The notes: generated by a model from the letters alone, not told the origin. Shown: positions 1 through 8,727, numbered from the stretch's first letter. The stretch: 64,000 nt of DNA from Bacteroidota bacterium (GCA_018267965.1 JAFDXK010000005.1:434001-498000), one strand, 5' to 3'. Made by a program: numbers and translations.

Positions 1-144
1 CCTTTGTGGTTTAGAGTGATGAACAAAAAAATAGATGGATATTCGACAAATGCTCAACACGGCTGATTTAGATACCGTTAAAAACTGACGACTATCATTT
101 TTCATCCAGATGCGCCTGCGTAATTTTACGATAATTATTATTTT

Positions 145-909
145 ATGAAAACTATAATGAATAAAGTTTCGGCAGCAATTGTATTGATAGGACTCATGAT
201 ATCACCATCATGCAAAAAAAAGGATACTACTCCTACCTATACAAATGGCAGTATGACAGTTAAATTCAATTATGTATTTGGTATGAATTTATTGCCTTTT
301 CAATTGAATCAGCAATATGTACATCCGATAACTGGTGACACTTTGACTTTTACACTTTTTAAGTTTTACGTTTCCAACATTAAACTTAAAAAAGATGACG
401 GCAGTTGGTGGGCTATGCCTGAAAGTTATTTTTTAGTTGATGCAAAATCGTCTGAGGCTTCTACATTAAATGTTCCTGATGTGCCGTATGGAAATTACAC
501 TGCCATTCAATATACCATGGGAGTTGATAGCGCTCGTAATGTATCAGGGGCACAAACAGGTGCTTTATCTTTACAAAACGGCATGTTCTGGGACTGGAAC
601 AGCGGCTATATTATGTTGAAAGCAGAAGGATATTCGCCCCAAAGTGTAACTAATGCTTTTGCCTTTCACTTAGGTGGATTTACAGGCACCAATAATGTGG
701 TTACAACAAACAACGCTGATTTTGGCAAATCCATAACTATTGGCAATGGTGCTAATGCTACTGTTACTATGCAAGCTAATCCTGCAAAGTTATGGCATAC
801 ATCACCTAGCGTGAGTGTAAAAAGTACAATTCATGCACCTGCACCAGAGGCAGTTACCATGGCCAAAAACTTTTATAACAATATATCGCTGGTATCTGCT
901 ACAAATTAA
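145..909 (+). CDS. MbnP-like lipoprotein
   Basis: A 254-residue protein with a lipoprotein signal: hydrophobic residues 8-22 and a Cys at about 23 followed by KKK, so it is probably lipid-anchored in the envelope. The body resembles the MbnP family (copper-binding partner of MbnH di-heme enzymes). The supporting feature is the aromatic stretch near residues 148-163 (MFWDWNSGYIMLKAEG), which matches the FWxWxxGYxxxKxEG pattern I associate with that family. It lies 13 bp upstream of a di-heme peroxidase, the pairing expected for MbnP/MbnH. In known systems MbnH oxidises a Trp of MbnP to kynurenine; whether that occurs here is inference. The start is ATG 145; no clear Shine-Dalgarno is visible. 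I see no gene in bases 1-144. Confidence 0.75.
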   Translation: MKTIMNKVSAAIVLIGLMISPSCKKKDTTPTYTNGSMTVKFNYVFGMNLLPFQLNQQYVHPITGDTLTFTLFKFYVSNIKLKKDDGSWWAMPESYFLVDAKSSEASTLNVPDVPYGNYTAIQYTMGVDSARNVSGAQTGALSLQNGMFWDWNSGYIMLKAEGYSPQSVTNAFAFHLGGFTGTNNVVTTNNADFGKSITIGNGANATVTMQANPAKLWHTSPSVSVKSTIHAPAPEAVTMAKNFYNNISLVSATN

Positions 910-922
910 TCGGAGATAACAG

Positions 923-1978
923 GTGCGGGTTAAGCAACTTCATATCGTTATTACAATAATCGGCATTACGTTATCTGTTTTTGCGTGCAAGAAAACATCA
1001 GTTACATTTTCTAATACTACAGATGCAGGATATCTTAAACGTCCTGATTATTTTCCGGCCCCGCACTACTTACATACAACCAATGTATTTAGCAAACAAG
1101 GATTTGAATTAGGAAGAAAGCTGTTTTTTGACCCCGTACTATCCATTAATAATAGTATATCCTGTGCCAGTTGCCACAAACAGGAATATGCTTTTGCAGA
1201 TGGCGGTGAAATACTAAGTAAAGGAATTGATGGTAGAACCGGAAGAAGGCACACGCCATCTATATTCAACATGGCATGGAACACCAGCTTCATGTGGGAT
1301 GGCGGAGTGAACCACCTCGAAGTGATGCCCTTAGCACCACTTACCAACCCTAATGAAATGGGTGAAACGATTTCACATATTGTATACAAACTGAACAGGC
1401 ATAACGAATATCCTTCCCTGTTCAAAGAGGTATTTCATAGAGATTCTATCGATGACCAGCAAATGTTTTGGGCTTTAGCTCAATACATGAGTAATCTTGT
1501 TTCTTCAGATTCAAAATATGATAAGGTATTAACAAACCGTGATAAGTTTACTGCTGAAGAGCAACAAGGCTATAATTTATACAAAGCCAATTGTGCAGCC
1601 TGTCACAAAGAGCCACTGTTTACTGATTATAGTTTTCAAAACAATGGATTAGATGTAGTTTACACTGCAGACTCCGGTCGCTACAGGATAACCACTAACA
1701 ATGATGACTGGGGGAAATTCAAAGTCCCCACCCTACGTAATGCAGCGGTAACATATCCTTATATGCATGATGGCCGTTTCGCAACACTTGATGATGTATT
1801 GAAACACTATTCAGATGGCATCTTAGCTTCTCCAACCCTATCCTCTCTCTTAATTAAAAACGGCAAACCTGGTTTAGCACTTACTAAAAGCGAACAACAA
1901 CTAATCATCACCTTCCTGAAAACACTAACAGACAGCACATTCCTGCACAATACAAATCTTGCAGAACATACAAAGTAG
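923..1978 (+). CDS. Di-heme cytochrome c peroxidase / MbnH-like lipoprotein
   Basis: A 351-residue protein with a lipobox-type signal (Cys22 followed by KK) and two c-type heme motifs, CASCH (81-85) and CAACH (224-228). This is the two-domain layout of the bacterial CcpA/MauG/MbnH superfamily. YMHDGRF near residue 280 is the conserved C-terminal signature of these enzymes. It starts at GTG 923, only 13 bp after the MbnP-like gene and preceded by a GGAG, so the two are probably co-transcribed. Length fits the family (about 330-380). It could be a true H2O2-reducing peroxidase or an MbnH-type enzyme that modifies its MbnP partner; the context favours the latter. It converges with the next gene with a 2-bp gap. 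Confidence 0.85.
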   Translation: MRVKQLHIVITIIGITLSVFACKKTSVTFSNTTDAGYLKRPDYFPAPHYLHTTNVFSKQGFELGRKLFFDPVLSINNSISCASCHKQEYAFADGGEILSKGIDGRTGRRHTPSIFNMAWNTSFMWDGGVNHLEVMPLAPLTNPNEMGETISHIVYKLNRHNEYPSLFKEVFHRDSIDDQQMFWALAQYMSNLVSSDSKYDKVLTNRDKFTAEEQQGYNLYKANCAACHKEPLFTDYSFQNNGLDVVYTADSGRYRITTNNDDWGKFKVPTLRNAAVTYPYMHDGRFATLDDVLKHYSDGILASPTLSSLLIKNGKPGLALTKSEQQLIITFLKTLTDSTFLHNTNLAEHTK

Positions 1979-1980
1979 AA

Positions 1981-3054
1981 TTAATCTTTCTTAAAATCTG
2001 ATTTGGTAGTCAGAGTATCGTCTGTCAATGTTTTGAGGAAAGCTATTAATGCTATTTTTTCCTCTTCGGTAAGCTTAAGCCCTCCTAACTTTGCAGGCTT
2101 TACCATTAATGGGTCAATATTGGTAACACCTGTATGTACCTGATGATCATAAAAATTGACAACATCAAGCAATGAAGTGAACCTTCCGTCATGCATAAAT
2201 GAGGTACGAAGTGCAACATTTCTAAGGTTAGGTGTACGGAATTTACCTAAGTCCAGAATATTACCTGTTACATTATAATAACCCTTGTCTATATCTTTTG
2301 CATACAAACTATCTATACCGTTGTTGTGCATCATATTATCACTAAACAATACGAAAACATGGCAATGAAAGCAGTCACCTTTTTCTGTAAAAAATATACT
2401 ATGCCCCATTAACTCTTGAGGTGTTAAAGGCTGTATGCCGGCCAAATACCTGTCAAATTTTGTATTGTTCGAAACCAGCACTCGCATAAATTGTGCTAAA
2501 GGCTTAGCGAGATCCTGTGCTGTTATCACATCAGTTCCATAATATTTACAAAACTTATCCCTGTAATCCTGAATGGCATTTATCTTGGCAATATCGGTAC
2601 TGAAACGTTTTGTTATTTCGGCATACATCACATCCTCCAATGAACCTGTTATCCTGCCTGCCCACATAAAGTTGTTATACCATGCCATGTTTTCGAGTGG
2701 CAGCTTTGCTAATCCTTTATCAAATACTGAAACTCCGTCAGCCGAAAAGCCTTTATTCTGAAGATGGCAGGTATTACATGATTCTCCGTTATTAGATAAC
2801 CTTTCATCATAATAAAGTTGTTTACCTAAGGCTATCCGTTCTAATGTGAGCGTATTATCACCAGGCAAAACGGCTTCGGGAAAATGTGGTGGGTTGGTCC
2901 ATGCATACGGGGTCATCTGCACTATAGTGCAACCAGTTCCGGATGTATCGTCATTAATTTTGGGATCTTTTTTACACGAACCAGTAATCGCTATAAGAAC
3001 AATAATTGAAATGGCGATGTGCTTTTTATATCCTGAGTATTTCATACACTTCAT
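1981..3054 (-). CDS. Second di-heme cytochrome c peroxidase, lipoprotein
   Basis: A 357-residue protein with an N-terminal hydrophobic segment and lipobox Cys27 (ITGSCKK). Its heme motifs are CNTCH (93-97) and CFHCH (228-232), with a C-terminal FMHDGRF signature, so it belongs to the same superfamily as the convergent gene at 923-1978. The two are clearly diverged paralogues rather than a recent duplication. It probably acts as a periplasm-facing, membrane-anchored electron-transfer or peroxidase enzyme. ATG 3054 is the longest start; ATG 3045 (MKYSG) is an equally plausible one because no Shine-Dalgarno decides it. The upstream region is shared with a divergent HTH regulator and holds a 21-bp dyad at 3169-3189. 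Confidence 0.85.
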   Translation of the reverse strand: MKCMKYSGYKKHIAISIIVLIAITGSCKKDPKINDDTSGTGCTIVQMTPYAWTNPPHFPEAVLPGDNTLTLERIALGKQLYYDERLSNNGESCNTCHLQNKGFSADGVSVFDKGLAKLPLENMAWYNNFMWAGRITGSLEDVMYAEITKRFSTDIAKINAIQDYRDKFCKYYGTDVITAQDLAKPLAQFMRVLVSNNTKFDRYLAGIQPLTPQELMGHSIFFTEKGDCFHCHVFVLFSDNMMHNNGIDSLYAKDIDKGYYNVTGNILDLGKFRTPNLRNVALRTSFMHDGRFTSLLDVVNFYDHQVHTGVTNIDPLMVKPAKLGGLKLTEEEKIALIAFLKTLTDDTLTTKSDFKKD

Positions 3055-3168
3055 TATATAGAATATATGAAGTTAGTATGATAAACTCAAGATGAAAATG
3101 ATTGATATCAGCTTTTACATTTGAGTGAGAAGAACCTGCAAAAGGCAATGTGATGTTTACCCAATTAT

Positions 3169-3189
3169 CTATTTCGCCGGGTGAAATAG
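3169..3189. promoter_or_regulatory. 21-bp near-perfect dyad, candidate operator
   Basis: The arms CTATTTCGCC (3169-3178) and GGTGAAATAG (3180-3189) flank one central G and are complementary at nine of ten positions. The site lies in the 292-bp divergent region between the peroxidase at 3054 and the HTH-pentapeptide regulator at 3347. The length and lack of a loop look like a dimeric repressor site rather than a terminator, since no T-run follows. That the adjacent regulator binds here is inference. Confidence 0.45.
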
Positions 3190-3291
3190 TGATATTTGCA
3201 TCAGAATTCAACACAATGTTACAAATACAACCATTAGTTGTTGAAATACTACTGAAAGTGTCGTACTTACAACCAATGGTAGCGGTTATTA

Positions 3292-3324
3292 TTTGGAGCT
3301 CCCCGGGAGCGCGAAATAATTTTG
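3292..3324 (+). promoter_or_regulatory. Bacteroidota-type promoter for the HTH-pentapeptide gene
   Basis: A -33 TTTG (3292-3295) and a -7 TAATTTTG (3317-3324) are separated by 21 bp, matching the Bacteroidota primary-sigma consensus TTTG / TAnnTTTG. The start codon follows 22 bp after the -7 box. Confidence 0.6.
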
Positions 3325-3346
3325 TAGCGTCAATTAAAAAACAAAA

Positions 3347-4255
3347 ATGATGCTGAACTCAAGATCAATTGGCGATAAAATTGCCGAAGCAAGAAAAAAA
3401 GCTAACCTCTCACAAGCCACGCTGGCACAGCAGGTGTCTATCAGCCCGCAGGCAGTAGGCAAATGGGAGCGGGGAGAATCTATGCCCGATATAACCATGC
3501 TCAGCAGGCTGGGCGAAATTTTAGGGGTAGACCTTAACTATTTCTCAGACAATGCCCCGGCCAGCGAAGCAGGTACAACCACTTATGAGTTGCCCGGCAA
3601 ACAAATGCCGGAGGAACAACCCGCTCAACCAAAGAAGCGGTTTGACTGGAACTGGGATATGTCAAAAGGCAACTGGGTAGATGCCGACTTCTCCGGCCTG
3701 AAGAACCTGAAGGAAAAATTCAGTTCTTCGAATATGAGAAACTGCAAGTTCAGGAACGCTGACCTGTCAGAACTGACACTGGCCAAAAACAATATTGAAT
3801 TATGCGACTTCTCGTCCTCCGACCTCAGAAACAGCATGATACAGTCTTCTAACCTGCTCAGTAACCAATTCAATAATTGCTCATTTATAGATGCCAAACT
3901 GCTGCACGATAATATCGGCAAGTGCAATTTCTCAGGTGCAGATTTTTCAGGTACAGAAATGATGGACGGTTATTTCGAGAGCAATGTGGTAGAAAAAGCA
4001 ACCTGGAAGTTCACCCAGTTTAAGAACATGGGTATCAGTGATGTGGTGTTTGAGGGTAATATGGAGGATTGCCATTTCGAGAACTGTGCATTTTATGGCG
4101 TTAAGTTTCAAAACGCCACTATTTTAAACAGTTTCTTTAAGTACAACAGGAAGTTTAAAAAAGTACAGTTCATCAACTGCAGCGTAGATAAACTGACCTA
4201 TGCATTTTTGAAAAACAATGAAGCCAACCTGGATGGCGTTACAACAATAGAGTAA
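3347..4255 (+). CDS. XRE-family HTH regulator fused to pentapeptide repeats
   Basis: A 302-residue fusion. Residues about 8-66 form a Cro/C1-type HTH (the SQATLAQQVSISPQAVGKWERGE segment is the classic recognition region, given here only in outline). After a Pro/Gln-rich linker (about 72-102), residues about 115-300 carry pentapeptide-like repeats such as NADLS, SSDLR, DAKLL and GADFS, with Cys or Phe at the preceding turn (CKF, CDF, CSF, CNF, CHF). Such repeats form a right-handed beta-helix that can mimic DNA or act as a protein-interaction surface. It is therefore likely a DNA-binding regulator with a sensing or dimerising C-terminal rod; the ligand is unknown. It has its own promoter and a terminator immediately downstream. 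Confidence 0.8.
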   Translation: MMLNSRSIGDKIAEARKKANLSQATLAQQVSISPQAVGKWERGESMPDITMLSRLGEILGVDLNYFSDNAPASEAGTTTYELPGKQMPEEQPAQPKKRFDWNWDMSKGNWVDADFSGLKNLKEKFSSSNMRNCKFRNADLSELTLAKNNIELCDFSSSDLRNSMIQSSNLLSNQFNNCSFIDAKLLHDNIGKCNFSGADFSGTEMMDGYFESNVVEKATWKFTQFKNMGISDVVFEGNMEDCHFENCAFYGVKFQNATILNSFFKYNRKFKKVQFINCSVDKLTYAFLKNNEANLDGVTTIE

Positions 4256-4273
4256 TCATCACACTCATAAAAT

Positions 4274-4303
4274 AATAAAGCCCCGCGAATGCAGGGCTTT
4301 ATT
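4274..4303. terminator. Bidirectional intrinsic terminator
   Basis: The stem AATAAAGCCC (4274-4283) pairs perfectly with GGGCTTTATT (4294-4303) around a 10-nt loop. It sits between the convergent HTH-pentapeptide gene and thioredoxin, with A/T tracts on both sides, so it can serve both strands. Confidence 0.85.
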
Positions 4304-4322
4304 TATATGTAGAAATCCCAGA

Positions 4323-4640
4323 TTACATGTGTTGTTGTATCTTCTTGTCGAACACACCTTTAGGGGCTGCGCCCACTTGCTTATCTACTACTTGTCCGTT
4401 TTTGATGAACAATACAGCAGGGATGCTTGTAATACCGTAGTTGATAGACAGATTAGGGTTCTCATCTACGTTCACTTTACCAACCTTTACTTTACCATCA
4501 TATTCTTTAGACAATGCCTCGATTGTTGGGCCTAAAGCCAAGCAAGGACCACACCACGGTGCCCAAAAATCTATTACACTTAATTTGTCTCCGTTCAGCA
4601 CTTCTGCTTCAAAATTTGCATCAGTAAATACAGCTGCCAT
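4323..4640 (-). CDS. trxA: Thioredoxin
   Basis: A 105-residue single-domain thioredoxin, normal length for the family, with the WCGPC active site (Cys30 and Cys33) and the conserved cis-Pro region TSIPAV near residue 75. It is cytoplasmic, as no signal peptide is present. It reduces protein disulfides such as those of ribonucleotide reductase and peroxiredoxins, using electrons from thioredoxin reductase, which is not in this window. It is transcribed alone from a TAAATTTG -7 element about 38 bp upstream and ends at the shared terminator. Confidence 0.95.
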   Translation of the reverse strand: MAAVFTDANFEAEVLNGDKLSVIDFWAPWCGPCLALGPTIEALSKEYDGKVKVGKVNVDENPNLSINYGITSIPAVLFIKNGQVVDKQVGAAPKGVFDKKIQQHM

Positions 4641-4678
4641 TTTATTTTCGTTTTTATTTAATTATTTATAAGAAACTA

Positions 4679-4686
4679 CAAATTTA
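4679..4686 (-). promoter_or_regulatory. -7 element of trxA
   Basis: Minus-strand TAAATTTG matches TAnnTTTG exactly, 38 bp upstream of the trxA ATG. No TTG is seen at the ideal 19-21 bp spacing; the nearest is 16 bp away. Confidence 0.5.
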
Positions 4687-4754
4687 CTACCATTCTTTTT
4701 ACCAAGCTAATAGGCGGACGAAATAGGCTTATAAGTAAATCACATCTTATCCAC

Positions 4755-7700
4755 CTAAGACACTTCTAATGACAGTTTTATGCTATCATTTGCCTGTAAA
4801 AACTGTACCAGCTCGTCATTGACCTCTAGCTTCATATTAGTGGTCTTTAGTTTTGTTACCATACCCGATTCTTCATCCATCACTTGTATATTAACTTCAG
4901 TATTGCCGGGGTGCCCTTTAAAATTATCTACCAGAAAGGCAATCGTTTCCTCAGTTACAGCCTGAAGCGGCAGGAGTAAATGCACCCTCTTTGTCAAGGC
5001 TTTTCGCACATTATCCAAAAGGCTTACATTCTGTATCTGGAACTCCATTACGCCCGGGCGGTATTTATGTTCCTGGTAAGTGCCTTGTATCATCAGCTTC
5101 TGCCCATTGGTGAGGAAGTTACCATAAAGCACATAGTTGTTTTCCCAAAATACTATCTCCTGGTTGCCGCTATAATCGTTCAGTACCAGCTTGCCGAACT
5201 TGCTACCTTTCTTAGTAGTCATATGGGCAGCATCGGTTACAAATCCAGCTACACGTATTTGCCGGCCTCGGTTCTTTTCTACTTCAGAAAGAGGTGTAAA
5301 GTTGTAATGCTCCATCTCGAACTTATAACCATCGAGCGGATGCGCGCTAAGATAGATGCCTACTACTTCCTTTTCACGTTCAAGTAATTCAGGCAATATC
5401 CATGGCTCACATACCGGTATCATCGGTGGTTTGATGGACGGCATTTCCTCGCCACCAAACAAGCTATTACTTGCCATGCTGCTGCTTGCCTGTACCTGAT
5501 TGCCAAAACGTGTTAAACGCTCTAACCCCGAAACAGGGTCTGTTGGAGGCAGATAGAAATATTGTGCACGGTGCATTTCTTTAAAGCTATCCATAGCACC
5601 GGCAAGCACAAGGCTTTCTAATGATTTCTTATTTACCGTACGTTGATTGACGCGTGATATAAAATCGAACACAGATGTATACGGGCCATTAGCTTCGCGT
5701 TCTGTGATGATATCTTCTACGGCAGCCTCGCCGACACCTTTGATAGCATTCATACCAAAACGGATGACGCTCTCTTTGCTTACAGCAAAGCCCTTCAAAC
5801 TTTCATTCACATCAGGACCTAATACCGATAAACCCATACGCTGGCACTCTTCCATATAGAACTTTATCTTATCGATATTGCCCTGGTTATTGAGCACAGC
5901 TGCCATGAACTCTGCAGGATAGTGCGCCTTGAGATATGCAGTTTGATATGCTACGAAAGCGTAACAGGTAGAGTGTGATTTATTGAAAGCGTATTGGGCG
6001 AAAGCTTCCCAGTCAGTCCATATCTTTTCCAGTTTTGCTTCTTCGTGCCCTTTCTTTTTGGCACCTTCCACAAACTGGCTTTTCATTTTATCCAGAACAG
6101 CTTTTTGCTTTTTACCCATTGCTTTACGCAATACGTCGGCATCACCTTTACTAAAGCCAGCCAGTTTTTGCGAGAGCAACATCACCTGCTCCTGGTATAC
6201 TGTAATACCGTAAGTCTCCTCCAGATATTCCTTCATATCCTCGAGGTCGTATACAATAGCTTCCTCGCCATGTTTACGCTTGATGAAGTTGGGTATGTAT
6301 TCCAGCGGGCCGGGGCGGTAGAGGGCATTCATCGCTATCAGGTCGTCAAACTTATCCGGTTTCAGCTCGCGCAGGTATTTTTGCATACCGGGACTTTCAA
6401 ACTGGAACGTACCGTTGGTTTCTCCTTTCTGATACAACTTGTATGTCACTTCATCATCCAGCGGAATCTCATCAATAGCGATATCAATGTTATGATTACG
6501 TTTGATAAGAGCAAGTGCATCCTTGATAATGGTGAGGGTTTTTAAGCCCAAAAAGTCCATCTTAATTACGCCTGCATTCTCGATGATGTTGCCTTCATAT
6601 TGTGTAATAAGAAGATTCACATCTTTTACCGCACATACCGGGATGAGTTCGGTCAAATCTTTTGGTGCGATAATGATACCCGCAGCATGTATACCTGTAT
6701 TACGCACAGAGCCTTCCAACTTCTCTGCCTCGTGCAATACCTTACCATGCAACGAATTTTCATCCTCATAAATCTCGCGCAGCTTCTTTACACCCTCCAT
6801 ATCATCACCACCCAAGCCTTCTTTTTCTTCAAGGCTTTTTTCTCCTTTCAGTGGTGCATGCAAAACACGTTTGAGCTCGATACCCGGACGTTCGGGAACA
6901 AGCTTTGCTAATGCATTAGAATCGGGCAACGGCAGATCCAAAGCACGAGCTACATCTTTAATGCTCATCTTGGCAGCCATGGTACCATAAGTAACAATAT
7001 GTGCCACCTGATTTTTGCCATATTTATCTACCACATAGTCAATTACCTTCTGGCGTCCTGCGTCATCAAAGTCAGTATCTATATCGGGCATGCTCTTACG
7101 TTCCGGGTTCAGGAAACGCTCGAACAGAAGATTATATTTTATCGGGTCGATATTAGTAATGCCTATACAATAAGCCACAGCACTACCCGCAGCACTACCA
7201 CGGCCAGGACCAACGAACACTCCCAAATCCCTGCCTGCTTTGATGAAATCTGATACGATAAGGAAGTAACCCGCAAAGCCCATTGTTTTGATGGTAAACA
7301 ATTCGAACTTGATACGCTCTTCAATCTCAGGTGTCATTTCTTTATACCGTTCCTTAGCACCTTCGTAAGTAAGGTATTCGAGATAGGCATCCTGGTCATC
7401 ATGAAACTTTTCAGGCACTTTGAAGTGAGGCAGCAATATCTCGCGCTCCAGCTTCATAGGTTTTATTTTATCAACTACCAGTTGTGTATTCTCTATAGCC
7501 TGCGGAACATCTTTGAAGATGTTTGACATCTCCTCGGTAGTCTTGAAGAAAAACTGGTCGTTGTAAAATGCGAACCTTGTGTCCTTTGGTTTGGCTTCAT
7601 CATCGTCAGAAAACTCTTTATTGCTTGGTGTACTTTGTTTTTCGCCCGTGTTAATACAAAGCAGAATATCATGCGCGTTGGCATCGGTCTGGTCTACATA

Positions 7701-8372
7701 ATGCGAATCGTTGGATGCAATAACAGGTACATTGTATTTCTCTGCAAAACGAAGTAATACCTCGTTCACTTTTATTTGCTCCGGTATCTCGTGGCGTTGT
7801 AACTCTATGTAGTAATCATCACCGAACAGGTCCAACCACCACTTGAATACTTTCTCTGCTTCCTCCTCCCCTTTTCTCAAAATGGTACGCGGCACTTCTG
7901 CTGCAAGGCAACAGGTAGTGGCTATTAACCCTTCGTGATACTGAGCCACCAGCTCTTTATCTATTCGAGGGTATTTGCCGTACAAGCCTTCCATATAGCC
8001 CAAAGAACATAGCTTAACGAGATTGCGATAACCCACTTCGTTTTTTGCCAACATCAGTTGGTGAAAGCGCTGGTCTTTTTCATCGCGGGAGAACTGACGT
8101 TTGGTACGGTCTGCCACCAGGTAGAACTCGCATCCTATGATGGGCTTTACAACAGGTTCTGTTATCTCTTTCCCATCCTCGGTAGTACCTACCACTTTCT
8201 TGTTCTTCCAAGCCTCTGCCACAAACTCGAACACACCAAACATATTGCCATGGTCGGTGATGGCCATAGCGGGCATATTATCTGCAGCAGCCTTTTTATA
8301 AAGGCGGTCGATAGAGGATGCTCCGTCGAGCAGGGAGAACTGAGTATGATTGTGTAAATGGGAAAATTTCAT
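4755..8372 (-). CDS. dnaE: DNA polymerase III alpha subunit
   Basis: A 1205-residue replicative polymerase, slightly longer than E. coli DnaE (1160). The N-terminal PHP domain begins HLHNHTQFSLLDG (His6, His8), followed by the C-family polymerase palm with GPGRGSAAGS and the catalytic PDIDTDFDD near residue 430. Then come the fingers, a helix-hairpin-helix segment (about 870-900, AIKGVGEAAVEDI) and a C-terminal OB fold (about 1020-1090). It synthesises DNA at the replication fork with the beta clamp and tau complex. It is monocistronic here. The upstream 382 bp contains phased TGTTG repeats and DnaA-box-like sites, described separately. No strict TAnnTTTG box is visible immediately upstream; the closest is TTATTTTG about 37 bp before the ATG. 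Confidence 0.97.
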   Translation of the reverse strand: MKFSHLHNHTQFSLLDGASSIDRLYKKAAADNMPAMAITDHGNMFGVFEFVAEAWKNKKVVGTTEDGKEITEPVVKPIIGCEFYLVADRTKRQFSRDEKDQRFHQLMLAKNEVGYRNLVKLCSLGYMEGLYGKYPRIDKELVAQYHEGLIATTCCLAAEVPRTILRKGEEEAEKVFKWWLDLFGDDYYIELQRHEIPEQIKVNEVLLRFAEKYNVPVIASNDSHYVDQTDANAHDILLCINTGEKQSTPSNKEFSDDDEAKPKDTRFAFYNDQFFFKTTEEMSNIFKDVPQAIENTQLVVDKIKPMKLEREILLPHFKVPEKFHDDQDAYLEYLTYEGAKERYKEMTPEIEERIKFELFTIKTMGFAGYFLIVSDFIKAGRDLGVFVGPGRGSAAGSAVAYCIGITNIDPIKYNLLFERFLNPERKSMPDIDTDFDDAGRQKVIDYVVDKYGKNQVAHIVTYGTMAAKMSIKDVARALDLPLPDSNALAKLVPERPGIELKRVLHAPLKGEKSLEEKEGLGGDDMEGVKKLREIYEDENSLHGKVLHEAEKLEGSVRNTGIHAAGIIIAPKDLTELIPVCAVKDVNLLITQYEGNIIENAGVIKMDFLGLKTLTIIKDALALIKRNHNIDIAIDEIPLDDEVTYKLYQKGETNGTFQFESPGMQKYLRELKPDKFDDLIAMNALYRPGPLEYIPNFIKRKHGEEAIVYDLEDMKEYLEETYGITVYQEQVMLLSQKLAGFSKGDADVLRKAMGKKQKAVLDKMKSQFVEGAKKKGHEEAKLEKIWTDWEAFAQYAFNKSHSTCYAFVAYQTAYLKAHYPAEFMAAVLNNQGNIDKIKFYMEECQRMGLSVLGPDVNESLKGFAVSKESVIRFGMNAIKGVGEAAVEDIITEREANGPYTSVFDFISRVNQRTVNKKSLESLVLAGAMDSFKEMHRAQYFYLPPTDPVSGLERLTRFGNQVQASSSMASNSLFGGEEMPSIKPPMIPVCEPWILPELLEREKEVVGIYLSAHPLDGYKFEMEHYNFTPLSEVEKNRGRQIRVAGFVTDAAHMTTKKGSKFGKLVLNDYSGNQEIVFWENNYVLYGNFLTNGQKLMIQGTYQEHKYRPGVMEFQIQNVSLLDNVRKALTKRVHLLLPLQAVTEETIAFLVDNFKGHPGNTEVNIQVMDEESGMVTKLKTTNMKLEVNDELVQFLQANDSIKLSLEVS

Positions 8373-8463
8373 ATATCACTATAGCCAAACAGCGTCTTAC
8401 AAAATAACTAAAAAGAGATGGGTGTCAGACCCTCACTTTTCCACAGGGGTGGAAAGCTCAGAA

Positions 8464-8489
8464 TGTTGCATTTTGTTGCGAAATGTTGT
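8464..8489. repeat. Phased TGTTG triplet, copy A
   Basis: TGTTGC, TGTTGC and TGTTGT begin at 8464, 8474 and 8484, one helical turn apart. The segment 8471-8494 reads TTTTGTTGCG, AAA, TGTTGTCATTT and recurs at 8585-8608 with only the AAA changed to TTT. Confidence 0.8.
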
Positions 8490-8587
8490 CATTTTCATAG
8501 TTTTTCTGCCTTTTATACACCTACCAAAAAATAGTTATTTGATTATCAATGGTGTATTTATTAGAAAACATATTGTTTGTAGTTTTT

Positions 8588-8613
8588 TGTTGCGTTTTGT
8601 TGTCATTTGTTGC
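8588..8613. repeat. Phased TGTTG triplet, copy B
   Basis: TGTTGC, TGTTGT and TGTTGC begin at 8588, 8598 and 8608, again exactly 10 bp apart and in the same orientation as copy A. A degenerate TGTAG at 8578 extends the phase. Confidence 0.8.
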
Positions 8614-8700
8614 GGTTTAAACAATAACAGTAACTAAAATTAAATAGGCCTCAATCTGACAATTTTTACTATAACAAATATACGCAATTTAATATAAAAT

Positions 8701-8727
8701 AAAAAACGCCGGATATGAAGTCCGGCG
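8701..8727 (-). terminator. Intrinsic terminator of the 8755-9450 lipoprotein gene
   Basis: Read on the minus strand, CGCCGGA and TCCGGCG form a 7-bp GC-rich stem around a 7-nt loop, followed by TTTTTT. It lies 28 bp after the stop codon of the lipoprotein gene. Confidence 0.9.

Noticed and set aside
8350-8637. A 95-codon plus-strand open frame over the dnaE upstream region
   Set aside because: It begins inside dnaE antisense, is Phe/Ile/Cys-rich without family resemblance, and overlaps the phased repeats; it is more simply explained as a chance frame in AT-rich DNA.
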